A DNA stretch of 19,406 nucleotides from Planctomycetota bacterium (GCA_030637065.1 DAOVVQ010000035.1:1-19406); one strand, 5' to 3'; shown: positions 7,151 to 16,814, counted from the stretch's first letter. Numbers and translations are program-made. Notes: generated by a model from the letters alone, not told the origin.

Positions 7151-10100
7151 TTAATTCAATGCCGTATCGAAAGGTATAAATTCAAATCGTTGTAATGTCA
7201 AATCTACCGGCTTTTTTGTCCTGTTATCCACTATGTTCAGCTCGATCGCCTCGATCCCATCCAGACCCGGTGTTGCGGGCAGGGGGATTTTTATCCGTTT
7301 TACCTTATCCGTCTTTTCAAAACGCGTAGATATCTCGTTTGGTATCGATGCAGGGACGATCGAGCTGCTATGCTTCCTGACAAATTTGATGACAGCTTCT
7401 TCGATCGGCGTTTTTGAGCTGTAAGTGATGGTCAGCAGGCCGTTTGAAAGATCGGCGCCGTTTGACCCGGCAAGAGTAAATTTCGCCCCGCCGGTCTTTA
7501 TGCCGTTTGGTGCCGTCATTTTGAAGGTGCTGTTTACGATCTTAGCCTCAATGGCGCTGCCGTCGGATGTCCAGGCGTCGATCCGGGTTGACGCCTGGAT
7601 TATATTGATCGCCCGGCCGGGCTTGTAGAGTCTCGCCAGTGCGGGCGTGAGCTGTTTATAATTCAGGTACCGCTCCATATTCTCCTGGCTGGTTCGTAAA
7701 GCTCCGAGTACGAGCGAAAGGGTATGTGCCGTTGTCTGAAACTCGATAATCTCTTTTTGGGTGGTATTGTACCCTTCCCACGGGCCGTGATCCGTTAATA
7801 ATGTTTCGATGACGGGCCAGTTGGCGGCGAGGAATTTTTCGATTTTTTCCGGCGCAACGCTATACGCAACACCGAGCGTGTAAAGCGAAGGGGCATCGAT
7901 AATACGCTCTTTGCCGGTGACGGCAATATCGCCGATCCCAACGTCGCCGGTATACTGCGTCTCTATGCCGGTATAAGATTCGGAAAGAAAGCCCGGAAGG
8001 TTGTGGCGGTATGCAAAATCCAGTTCGATATCGACGAAATTTTGCATTATAGTTTTCCACGCCGGATTATTCAATTCCTGCATAAACATACTCAAACCAA
8101 GCCCCTGAAAAGCGGAACCCGACCAAGGGGCAAGTGCGTATTTTCTCATTCCATCTTGCATCTCATACGATTTGATCTTAAAGCCGGAATTTTTTATTGC
8201 ATTTTCGGACAGGCCAAACCGCATAACAACGAACAGTAGCGGCGCGCGGAATTCACTGACAAAATAATTCATGTGACCGATGTTCCACCTGCCGCCGCCG
8301 GCGTCCCAGCCGAAAAAGCTGTCATCCGTCGCGTTCCAGCCGAAGATAAACGTATCCGTCTCGTCGTCGTACAAATACTCGTAACCCGGGCTTTGTGCCT
8401 CCAGAAAGCTCTCCAGTTGCCTTCTCATTTTCACAACTTCGGGCCTGTCCTTGATCGAAGGAGACAAAAAGCACCCGATCGCTTTGCCGACACAGGCCGA
8501 AAGATTGGAATTATCGCCAAAGATTATCTGTGCAACCCGCCGGTCGAGAAGGTTCATTATCCTTTCCTTTGTTTTCGTGTCGCTGAAAGGCTCGAGCGGC
8601 CCTTCAAAATATTCCGTGCCATACTCGCTGCTTCGCAGGACGATCCCAAGCTGGCCCTGCCTCTGCGGTTTGAGCCATTCTATTTCCAGCAGTGCATCCC
8701 AAATCTCTTCGCCGCGGCTCTGGCCGAATTCTTCGAGAATAGTCTCCTTTTCTATATCACGGGCCATCGGACCCATTCGCCTGCCGTTTTCGAGCCCTAA
8801 AAAGTTCACCAACAGGCCTTTTGCGCTGACCTTTGGATTGTTTTGGTCCTCGATCAGGCTCTTTGTGATATGCAACGCCTGAGCCAGGGCCTGCTCTCTG
8901 GACAGATACGGATTGTCCGCGTAACCGGCGGAGATGTTAGCCATCAACTCCAGCCATTCACCGATAGCCGTCAACTGCGTAAATGCCCTGAGGAACAACC
9001 CCTTCTCCGGGTCATGGTTCCAGCCTTCGACCGGATAGCCGGACACAGGCTCGGTCATCTCATGCGCAGGGTCTATATAGCTCATCGAGTTTTCAAGCAG
9101 CATACGCAGATGTTTGTCGCGGGTGCCTACGTTTGGAAAATCAAAGGCTGTTTGCTGCGTCGCAAATGGCCGCGCCGGCAGGCTGGCTGAGTTGTACAAA
9201 TTGCACAACGGAAACGCCGCAAAAGCGTAACGAATGTCCGCAATGTCGTCGACTTTGTCCGACTTTAGCTCAATGCGGTCGGCTGAGACGATTTTGGCAT
9301 TAGCAGGATGAAAGGTCCCATCATGGCCGCTGACTTCAAAGCCCTGGAGTTTCCCGGCTGAGACGACAAAAGGATCGTCATCTTCCGCCGGGTTCTGGGC
9401 ACTGCGGCCGAGTATGACTTTCCTGGTTTCGAGACCATCGCCAACCGACTTGAAAGTGACAAAAGCGGTGTCGCCTTTCTTATCGATCTTATCGACGATC
9501 GGGCCATCGGCGATCACACCGGCCTTTTCCAGGGCAATTGCATGAAGGGCAAGACGCTGGCCGACCGTATTTTTGATCTTCGGATGTATATCGGTATAGT
9601 GGCCGCTGTCGAGCGTCACAGCCATGCCGGTATTTGGGAGCTTGAGCGCATATTCCTGGCTCAGCCGCATGTCGGGCCAATGTTTCGTTTTGTCATGATG
9701 CCACTGAGTTTTGCCGTAAAAACCGGGCAATTGCACAAAAAGGAACGGGAAATCACCCTGCCCCCAAACCTTTCGCCAACTCCGGATAGCTAATGGGAAA
9801 AGCGTGCGATAAGTATCGGACATCTGAACATTATTTTCCGCCTGATACCAGATCATACCCTTTATCGGAAACCTCGTGACCGGGTGCATCATTCCATTGT
9901 AGAGGTGAGATGGGTTTTTGGCTTCATACTGTTTGATGACGTTCGGCGATTTGGCATTGTTCTTTGCCCAGTCCATTTCGCGTTTGAATTTCGCCATGAT
10001 CACATCGTAGCCGGGATGACTTTTTACCGCATCCGACGGCATCCAGCACTGCACACCCGTCGCTCCCAACGTTACCTGTATAAGGCCGATCGGCACATCG

Positions 10101-10669
10101 AGTTCTTTGGTGACATTCAGTCCGAAGTAGTAACTAACCGCCGAAAATTTATCGGCATATTCTTTTGTCGCGTGCTGCCACGAATTGTTGAAATCCGGAT
10201 CGATGACAAGTCTGCTTTGAGGCGTATCGGCAGCGACGGGAGTTTGGCTCTTAATCAGCCGCAATTGAGAGGCCTTGGGGTAAGAGTCAGGCAGTGGAAT
10301 AGTCTGCCAGAGCGCCCAGCCCATATTGCTTTGCCCGGAACAGACCCATACGTCGCCGACCAGGACATCTTTGATCGCGACTTTTTTTGTATTGCCGGTT
10401 ACCGCTATCGTACCGGGCCTGGACGATGCCGGCATTGGCGGCAAGGCAACTTGCCATGAGCGGTCCGAATTTACGGTTGCAGTCGCCTTGCGTCCGTTGA
10501 ATGTTGCGGTCAGCCTTTCGCCGGGCAAGCCCGATCCGTAGATGCGAATCGGCTTCTCTCTTTGCAGGACCATGTGGTCGCTAAAGAGAGGATTTATCTC
10601 AAACGCGCACAGGCACGGCGTAAGCAGTACAAATAATACAAATAGAGCGGCAAATTTCTTTGTTAACAT
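7151..10669 (-). CDS. Exported esterase (sialate O-acetylesterase type) fused to a glycosidase-like alpha-helical domain
   Basis: A 1172-residue secreted fusion protein. Residues 1-21 are a signal peptide. Residues 22 to about 505 are a full-length SGNH esterase of the sialate O-acetylesterase type: GQSNM at 112-116 carries the nucleophile Ser114, WYQAENN at 274-280 corresponds to the usual WYQGESN block, and DIHP at 360-363 supplies Asp360 and His362. The segment IRYAFAAFPLCNLYN near 479-493 is the normal end of that family. A second domain, about 516-1005, follows at once; it is rich in helices and tryptophans, with blocks GWDAGGGRWNIGH (787-799), PWSGSAFQG (848-856), GFLSESYTG (893-901) and DHGPWEGYN (960-968). 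It looks like an (alpha/alpha)6 barrel, possibly distantly related to the glycoamylase/GH144 type. A beta-sandwich (about 1020-1172) ends the protein. I chose the ATG at 10669 over the GTG at 10681 because GAGGTGA lies eight bases before the ATG. Deacylation is likely; glycan cleavage is inferred. Confidence 0.88.
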   Translation of the reverse strand: MLTKKFAALFVLFVLLTPCLCAFEINPLFSDHMVLQREKPIRIYGSGLPGERLTATFNGRKATATVNSDRSWQVALPPMPASSRPGTIAVTGNTKKVAIKDVLVGDVWVCSGQSNMGWALWQTIPLPDSYPKASQLRLIKSQTPVAADTPQSRLVIDPDFNNSWQHATKEYADKFSAVSYYFGLNVTKELDVPIGLIQVTLGATGVQCWMPSDAVKSHPGYDVIMAKFKREMDWAKNNAKSPNVIKQYEAKNPSHLYNGMMHPVTRFPIKGMIWYQAENNVQMSDTYRTLFPLAIRSWRKVWGQGDFPFLFVQLPGFYGKTQWHHDKTKHWPDMRLSQEYALKLPNTGMAVTLDSGHYTDIHPKIKNTVGQRLALHAIALEKAGVIADGPIVDKIDKKGDTAFVTFKSVGDGLETRKVILGRSAQNPAEDDDPFVVSAGKLQGFEVSGHDGTFHPANAKIVSADRIELKSDKVDDIADIRYAFAAFPLCNLYNSASLPARPFATQQTAFDFPNVGTRDKHLRMLLENSMSYIDPAHEMTEPVSGYPVEGWNHDPEKGLFLRAFTQLTAIGEWLELMANISAGYADNPYLSREQALAQALHITKSLIEDQNNPKVSAKGLLVNFLGLENGRRMGPMARDIEKETILEEFGQSRGEEIWDALLEIEWLKPQRQGQLGIVLRSSEYGTEYFEGPLEPFSDTKTKERIMNLLDRRVAQIIFGDNSNLSACVGKAIGCFLSPSIKDRPEVVKMRRQLESFLEAQSPGYEYLYDDETDTFIFGWNATDDSFFGWDAGGGRWNIGHMNYFVSEFRAPLLFVVMRFGLSENAIKNSGFKIKSYEMQDGMRKYALAPWSGSAFQGLGLSMFMQELNNPAWKTIMQNFVDIELDFAYRHNLPGFLSESYTGIETQYTGDVGIGDIAVTGKERIIDAPSLYTLGVAYSVAPEKIEKFLAANWPVIETLLTDHGPWEGYNTTQKEIIEFQTTAHTLSLVLGALRTSQENMERYLNYKQLTPALARLYKPGRAINIIQASTRIDAWTSDGSAIEAKIVNSTFKMTAPNGIKTGGAKFTLAGSNGADLSNGLLTITYSSKTPIEEAVIKFVRKHSSSIVPASIPNEISTRFEKTDKVKRIKIPLPATPGLDGIEAIELNIVDNRTKKPVDLTLQRFEFIPFDTALN

Positions 10670-10677
10670 CTTTTCTG

Positions 10678-10684
10678 TCACCTC
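10678..10684 (-). promoter_or_regulatory. Ribosome binding site deciding the start of the esterase fusion gene
   Basis: The sequence GAGGTGA on the minus strand ends eight bases before the ATG at 10669. It overlaps the alternative GTG start at 10681, which has no purine-rich site of its own, so translation most likely begins at 10669. Confidence 0.7.
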
Positions 10685-10697
10685 AATTCGATTGATA

Positions 10698-13600
10698 TCA
10701 GATAGTCCTGTTTAACGGACTGTTTTCAATATTTCTGCGCAAAGATACGATCTTCAATTTGCCCCTGGGGACATCGATATCCGGCGGCAGGATAACTTCA
10801 TTGCCCACCAGATCGGCACCAATAACACCCTCGATTCCCTGGCGGAAGAGCCATGCAGCCGCACCCGTATATCCGTTCCATATCATCCTGCCGTTATCAT
10901 AAGTAGTCAGCATATCCGCGGGCTGCTTATTGGGCTGGCCGCCGTAATTTTCGATCTGGTCAGGTGTAACATGTGCAACCGGCGTGATCTTTCGCCATAA
11001 ACGGTAGCAGGTCCGGCGATACTCGTCGGCTTTGTCCGTTTCATCCTGCGCATGGCACCGCTCGGCCAGGATGCGCCCGGCCTTTATCAGCCACTGAACG
11101 CCGTGACAGTACATGCCGTTTTCTCTTACGCCTTCGGGGTAATGGCTGCTTCTGCCAAGATATGGCGTCGTGTCCTCGCGCAGAGGAGGGGTACCAAGCA
11201 GCACTGTCACGTCATTTTCAAGCTCATCTATCGCCGTCTGAAAGACGATTCGGCCCCGCTGCGGGTTGATACCGGAGATCACAGCCCAGGCTGCGGTAAG
11301 GGCGTCAATTTCCCATATCCCGCTACCCTTGATGCCGATCTCGGTGCCGTCATCGTGGATCGCCCGCAGGTAACGGTCGTGGCGCCATGTCTTTTCCAGG
11401 GCCGATTTAAGCTCATCCATTTTGCGTAGGTAATAATCCCGACGCAAATCGCCTTCCCTCTTGGCGATAATGTCAAGCATGTTATCCAGAATGTAATACA
11501 GGAAGAAACCCAGCCAAACGCTTTCGCCTCTGCCCTCGCTGCCGATCTCGTCGAGGCCGTCATTCCAGTCGCCCGTCAGGATCAGCGGCAGGCCGTTTCT
11601 TCCCATTCGCTTATCGAAAACAAGATCGATAGACTTGATGCAGTGGTCGTAGACCGAATCTTCCTGCGTCGAGCGGAAATAAAAGGTCGCAAAACCATGC
11701 TTTCCTTTCGGCAGAGGATCCAGCGGCAATTCCGACCGCAGATATGACGTCATTTCATCCAATATGGATTCATCGCCGGTCATCCTCACATATTCCGCAA
11801 CCCCCCACACCAGCCAGATAAGGTTGTCGCTGGCCCACGAGCGATTCGCAAAGCCGGTCCTGCCGTCGGGGAGCCAGTGGAACCAGTGAGTGACATCACC
11901 TTCGGGGAACTGATGCGAGGCGTGAAGGATGATCTGTTTGCGTGCCAAAGCGGGATCGGCCCAGATCAGATTAACCGTATCCTGAAGCTGGTCCCTGAAG
12001 CCGAAAGCGCCGCTGGTCTGGTAAAAACCGCGCGTCGCCATTATGCGTTCGGTAACAGCCTGATATTTGAGCCAATTCTGCAACCGGTCAAAATCAGGGT
12101 CATTTGTTTCGACCTGAGTCGTTTGCATCAGGCTGGACCACCATTTTCTGGTTTGCTCCAGGCTCTCTCGCGTATTTTCGACACTATGATATTTTTTGAT
12201 GATATCAGCGGCCTGCTTTTTGTTATTCGTGTGGCCGAGCGTTACGACAATGCTCTGCCGGCCATTTGCGGGGATATCCAACGTCGTCATAAGGGCTGCG
12301 ATGGGTCTGTCGTCATCCGATGATGCGCTATCGGGCCGTCCGGTCTCAACCATTGCCGGATGCGAAAGTGATCTGCCCTGCCCGAAGAATCGACCGCGAC
12401 TGGTCTCGACATGTTCGGTATCCTCAGAAATCGAGACAAATGCCGAGCCGGGGGAAGTGCTGTTACGCGGATTCTTGAAGAACAGGGTATTGAGCGGTCT
12501 GTTACAGCTTACTTTCAAGGGCCCAGCCATCTCCGGAAGCAGCGAAAGGACCATCTGGAAATATGGCGACAGGCGGAGCTTACATGCCTTTTGGGAGCGG
12601 TTTTTGATCGTTAAAAGGTACACCCCCACCGGTTCGTCTATCGGCACAAAAACGGTCAACTCCGTGCTGAGTTTTTTGTGCGTCATCTTAAATACGGCTG
12701 AGCCGTCAACGCCGAATTGGGCTTCGTATTTTGCGGCTGAATCGTTGAGCGGGTGATATGTCGGGCTGTACCAATCGCCGTCATCGAGGTCATAAATATA
12801 AAATGCCTCGGACGGCACTTCCCGGGTAACGGTGTCAGGCCAATCGGGCGTCAGGCGGTTTTGCTGCGAATTGCCGTTGGAGCTGGTATGCAATCCGCGA
12901 TTGGTGACCGTGATGTAGTGACCGGCAGCGTTGGATAATGCGTGATCGTATGGCCGGGGCGTAAATGGGGTACGAACCAGCAGTTTGTCGCCATTGTCCG
13001 TAAATGACGAATAGGGCTTGGGCGTTTCGGGCAGCACTTCGCCGTGGCCGATCCTCGGCTCGCCGTCGGCTTTTTCGGGTGCAGGTTCGGATTCTGACCT
13101 TTGCGGCTTGAGATGGTTCTCTATCAAGGCGATCGCATCGCGGCTGTTCGCTGCCGAGCCGATCATCAGGCGAACTTTTCTGGTTTCGTTCGGCTTTAAG
13201 CTAAGATCGATCAGCAAACTGCCTATAGGGTCGAACGTCGGACATGCCTCGGTATCGCAACTGGGCGTAAATGCAAGCGTTTCGAGGACGCGAGGCGACC
13301 AGATGCTCTGGGCGCGGCCAATAAAATCCATTCTGGAAGTCAGATGGCCCTCGGGCGCGATATCGGAGGCGAGGATGCCCATTGATCTGGTCTTCTTCTG
13401 CCATGTGAGTATTGCGTTTGCGCTCGCGGAATATTCCATTTCCGGGAACAGGCGACTGTATTGGGTGTGCCCGCGATCGTCGGCGGGTTTGTCCAGCACC
13501 CATTCGAGGTAAGGGACGACTTTGATGTTACGCTCTTTTGCGGGCGTATTTTCGAGGGTGACGGTCCATACCTCCACAGCCGTATCAAAGTCGGGCAGAC

Positions 13601-16600
13601 TGACCTCGATCTTCGTCTTGATCCCGTTGTTTTCATTATTGATCAGGATAGCTACCCCGTCCCTGTCGATAGTCGAAGGGGCAAACAATTCCTGCGGGAA
13701 ATTGCCGACGACCGGCCAGAACCGCGCTGGGTCATTTGCCGGCATGGAATCATCGACGATATAAAGAACGCGTCCACACGGGTCGATGGTGTCATAACTG
13801 CGGCGGGTAATGTCGTAACCCGGCTGGATCAACATGCTGTGGGCGTGGCCGTTTTCCTTGAAAGCGACCGTGTATTTGCTGTTACTGAGGCTGTAAGAGG
13901 CCTTCTTTTTGGCGGATAGATGACCTGCGAGCCAGCGGATTATCGAGACTATGGCGATGCAGCTAATGGCTGTGACAGCGGCCAAAAGAGCCTTGTCCGC
14001 TATCGGTAAAGACATTATCCTCGATGTCAGCGGCGGGCCTTTGGCCGAACTTATCGCCAAAGAACTGTCCCACGCATGACCCCATGCCTTTCCCCGCGGG
14101 ATATAAAACGGGATCAAAAGCGGAGCCCACGTCATAAATCGTTTTACGCCTTCGGGTATGCAGCGTGCCGCCGACGGTCGACCGATGAACCTGGCTAATT
14201 TTTCATCCAGCCGGTCCATGCCGAGAAAACTCAGATTGACCAGCGTCGCTATCCGCAGCCCCATGTGATCGAGCCATATAAGAATGCGGAAGAAGTCGTA
14301 GGCCAACACATATATAAAGATACGAAGACTCCACGCCTGAAATTGGTCCGACCCCATCGTGACGTTCTGGTAGATCACGACAAGCGTGCGAATCGCGCCA
14401 TCCTGGTTGTACCACGTCGCCTGGCCCATCATTCGCAGGAAAGTATTGATGATCGGCGACATCCAGAGGCCCCACCTGAGTACCTGTATGGTGTGTTCTA
14501 TCAGGTAGACGAAGCCTTCTTTCGAGAATAATAATTTGATCGGCGCCTTATCACGCTGAAAAAGAGCGGTCAAAAACGCACGGTTGATCGCAAAGAGCCA
14601 TGCCGCGACGGACCAGTTGATAACACCGGCCAATGCTTCGTTGAAAAAGAGTTTGACGCCGCCGGTTACATTGCTAAGTGTGATATGGCCCCATTTGTTT
14701 ATCAACGGATATACGCTGTACTCGCTCGTCGGGAGCCCTGCGCTTGTGTAGAGCCGGATCTTTTCGGCGACCACGGGGACCTGCGACGAATCGAGATAGA
14801 ATGCGATCGCCGCACCGATGAAGCCGCCCAACATAGCATCGGTGAAATATAATCGCCAGACCTGTATCCGCCCCTTTCCCCGATACATAAACACGGCATC
14901 GCGAATAATACTCACCCCCGCCGACGCCAGAAGGCCGACGCCCAGGCCGTACGTGATGCGGATCGGCATGTCCATATCGACCATCCCGTTACCAAAACCG
15001 TAAGCCGTCCCCAGGCCTATCACCGCGCCTCTCGCGTAAAGGGTGATGTTGCGGTAACTATACGATGCCCTGAGGAAAAAGCCGTGGCTGCCGTCGAATG
15101 TCTCGATGATCGTCTTGATCAGGGGAAATATCAATGTGCCAAACAGCAGCAGTGCGATCATGCTGTGCGACGACAGGGCCCACTGCGACAGCGGGATATC
15201 GCTGACGATCTTAAGGCCGTACAGAATGCCCATAAAGGTTCCGCTGTAGACCATGCCTTTTTTAATGCCGCTCGACGTGTGGTCCCGGATCGTGATCCAC
15301 GATGGCTCGATGCCGTGCATCCCGTCCATGATCATGCCGGTAAGCAGGTAGACCTGTGCCCAGAGGCCCGCATGAGAAAAGACGGTCGTTATTATGACGA
15401 CGAAAAATATAGCTATCGCCGGCAGAGCTGCGATGTTCGCCCCCGAGCCAAGGCCCGCGATCAACGGAGAGGTTATCACAAAGACGGATATAAACAGGAT
15501 AAACAGATGTGCCTTAACCCCGCGGAGCGTTCTTCTCGTGATGACGAAAGAGATGCCGTTTGTGATTGCTTCGTTAAACAGGAATATGACGACAACCTGG
15601 CCGAGCCATTTAAGGATCGCGGTGTGTTCGGCAAATAAATTGGCTGTAATAAAGCCGCCAAGCGTTTCAAGGAGCTTTGGCGACTCTATAGTCAGCAGCC
15701 ATCCGAACAGATAAGGTGTCCCTGTCAACAGTGCGCTGCTTACCGGCCTTAGCAGCGAACCGGATGTGCTTAGCAGGTAAGCGTTTGCCGTAAGGTACAG
15801 CAAGCAGGCAGCGGCTGCGGTGAGTTTGTTTATCGCGATAATATCGACCCATGCCGATGGGGCCGCCAAAAGCTCGATCGACCCGGACGTGGCGGCAAGT
15901 AATCCGACAACAAAAGCGCTCTGGAAAACCTGCGAAGGCCGAAGGTGCCTGCCGGTTGCCGCAAATTTTAACAACTGGACGGTTGCCGCTCCAGCCAGGG
16001 CGATGAAGAGGAAATTCCAGCCGACATCCAGAAAGCTCATGACCCCCAACGAATAGATATGAAATACGATAATAGCGATCATCGCCGCACAAAGGCCGTA
16101 CAGTACATTTTGGCAAAGGGCGGGAACCGGCGTTCGCTCCGCGGGCACCTCCCGGCAGGAGACCTTAAAGAGCCCTCTTAATATTGCGGCAAGCCCGGCG
16201 AATAGAAGACTGCATAAAAACACGCTGCCTAATTTGGCAGGTATCGAAGTGGCGATTTTCTGGGACAAGGCCAGCGCCTTAAAGTTAAGGTCGACATACA
16301 GACCGGCGGATACGGGTTCGTTGCCTGCTGTTTGCGTGATGACGATGACCGCTTCTTTAAGGTCGCCGATCTTGTTCCAATCGATCAGCTCCTGAACAAA
16401 GAGCCAGTCAACTGCGGCTGGCAGCTTAATGACCTGTATGCCGCTGTCGCCTTTCAGCTCGATGTTGGCCGATATCCGGTCTGAAATATCAGGATCGTCG
16501 ACCCTTGCAGCAAACTCGACAATATCCGCGGCCTGGGCATTCAGTTCCGCTGGGAAGTCCTTAAACCATATCCCCGCAGCCGCTGACGGCGAGATCGTAG

Positions 16601-16814
16601 CTTCTATTTCCAGGACATCGCGATTAAGGGCAGGGTCGAGTTCAATGGTCGCCTCCGCACTGGCATCGCCGACATTAAAGGCGCCCCCTTGACCGGCATC
16701 AAGCAGATTAAAGGATGTCGTATCCGACGCAAATGCGGCAACGGAGGACATAACAATAAATAATGCACATGCAAACAGAAAATGTGTTGTATGTCTTTTC
16801 AATAAAACGGTCAT
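10698..16814 (-). CDS. Giant polytopic membrane protein with C-terminal GH94 (cyclic-glucan-synthase-like) domain
   Basis: A 2038-residue protein. Residues 1-30 are a signal peptide; 31-190 form a beta-sandwich of carbohydrate-binding type that should lie outside the cytoplasm. Many hydrophobic helices follow between about 194 and 963 (roughly 15 to 18 by eye). The soluble C-terminus has two supersandwich-like repeats (about 980-1235 and 1275-1535) and an (alpha/alpha)6 catalytic barrel (1555-2030). GH94 landmarks are intact: SGAFGFRDQLQD at 1601-1612, TGDWNDG at 1747-1753 (its second Asp, Asp1752, should be the general acid), GRGESVWLGFF near 1761-1771, ENG with His1904, and YTGAAAW at 1982-1988. 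Retained His and Thr suggest phosphate use, that is phosphorolysis of beta-glucooligosaccharides. The double repeat and motif wording match the C-terminus of cyclic beta-1,2-glucan synthases, but I see neither the GT84 domain nor the middle barrel. Arg/Lys after the last helix (RWLAGHLSAKKK) suggest a cytoplasmic catalytic domain. AGAGGA precedes the ATG. Confidence 0.9.
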   Translation of the reverse strand: MTVLLKRHTTHFLFACALFIVMSSVAAFASDTTSFNLLDAGQGGAFNVGDASAEATIELDPALNRDVLEIEATISPSAAAGIWFKDFPAELNAQAADIVEFAARVDDPDISDRISANIELKGDSGIQVIKLPAAVDWLFVQELIDWNKIGDLKEAVIVITQTAGNEPVSAGLYVDLNFKALALSQKIATSIPAKLGSVFLCSLLFAGLAAILRGLFKVSCREVPAERTPVPALCQNVLYGLCAAMIAIIVFHIYSLGVMSFLDVGWNFLFIALAGAATVQLLKFAATGRHLRPSQVFQSAFVVGLLAATSGSIELLAAPSAWVDIIAINKLTAAAACLLYLTANAYLLSTSGSLLRPVSSALLTGTPYLFGWLLTIESPKLLETLGGFITANLFAEHTAILKWLGQVVVIFLFNEAITNGISFVITRRTLRGVKAHLFILFISVFVITSPLIAGLGSGANIAALPAIAIFFVVIITTVFSHAGLWAQVYLLTGMIMDGMHGIEPSWITIRDHTSSGIKKGMVYSGTFMGILYGLKIVSDIPLSQWALSSHSMIALLLFGTLIFPLIKTIIETFDGSHGFFLRASYSYRNITLYARGAVIGLGTAYGFGNGMVDMDMPIRITYGLGVGLLASAGVSIIRDAVFMYRGKGRIQVWRLYFTDAMLGGFIGAAIAFYLDSSQVPVVAEKIRLYTSAGLPTSEYSVYPLINKWGHITLSNVTGGVKLFFNEALAGVINWSVAAWLFAINRAFLTALFQRDKAPIKLLFSKEGFVYLIEHTIQVLRWGLWMSPIINTFLRMMGQATWYNQDGAIRTLVVIYQNVTMGSDQFQAWSLRIFIYVLAYDFFRILIWLDHMGLRIATLVNLSFLGMDRLDEKLARFIGRPSAARCIPEGVKRFMTWAPLLIPFYIPRGKAWGHAWDSSLAISSAKGPPLTSRIMSLPIADKALLAAVTAISCIAIVSIIRWLAGHLSAKKKASYSLSNSKYTVAFKENGHAHSMLIQPGYDITRRSYDTIDPCGRVLYIVDDSMPANDPARFWPVVGNFPQELFAPSTIDRDGVAILINNENNGIKTKIEVSLPDFDTAVEVWTVTLENTPAKERNIKVVPYLEWVLDKPADDRGHTQYSRLFPEMEYSASANAILTWQKKTRSMGILASDIAPEGHLTSRMDFIGRAQSIWSPRVLETLAFTPSCDTEACPTFDPIGSLLIDLSLKPNETRKVRLMIGSAANSRDAIALIENHLKPQRSESEPAPEKADGEPRIGHGEVLPETPKPYSSFTDNGDKLLVRTPFTPRPYDHALSNAAGHYITVTNRGLHTSSNGNSQQNRLTPDWPDTVTREVPSEAFYIYDLDDGDWYSPTYHPLNDSAAKYEAQFGVDGSAVFKMTHKKLSTELTVFVPIDEPVGVYLLTIKNRSQKACKLRLSPYFQMVLSLLPEMAGPLKVSCNRPLNTLFFKNPRNSTSPGSAFVSISEDTEHVETSRGRFFGQGRSLSHPAMVETGRPDSASSDDDRPIAALMTTLDIPANGRQSIVVTLGHTNNKKQAADIIKKYHSVENTRESLEQTRKWWSSLMQTTQVETNDPDFDRLQNWLKYQAVTERIMATRGFYQTSGAFGFRDQLQDTVNLIWADPALARKQIILHASHQFPEGDVTHWFHWLPDGRTGFANRSWASDNLIWLVWGVAEYVRMTGDESILDEMTSYLRSELPLDPLPKGKHGFATFYFRSTQEDSVYDHCIKSIDLVFDKRMGRNGLPLILTGDWNDGLDEIGSEGRGESVWLGFFLYYILDNMLDIIAKREGDLRRDYYLRKMDELKSALEKTWRHDRYLRAIHDDGTEIGIKGSGIWEIDALTAAWAVISGINPQRGRIVFQTAIDELENDVTVLLGTPPLREDTTPYLGRSSHYPEGVRENGMYCHGVQWLIKAGRILAERCHAQDETDKADEYRRTCYRLWRKITPVAHVTPDQIENYGGQPNKQPADMLTTYDNGRMIWNGYTGAAAWLFRQGIEGVIGADLVGNEVILPPDIDVPRGKLKIVSLRRNIENSPLNRTI

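Noticed and set aside
10570..10669. Lipoprotein signal for the esterase fusion, from the cysteines in TPCLCA
   Set aside because: Proline or leucine before each cysteine breaks the lipobox; a normal signal peptide fits better.
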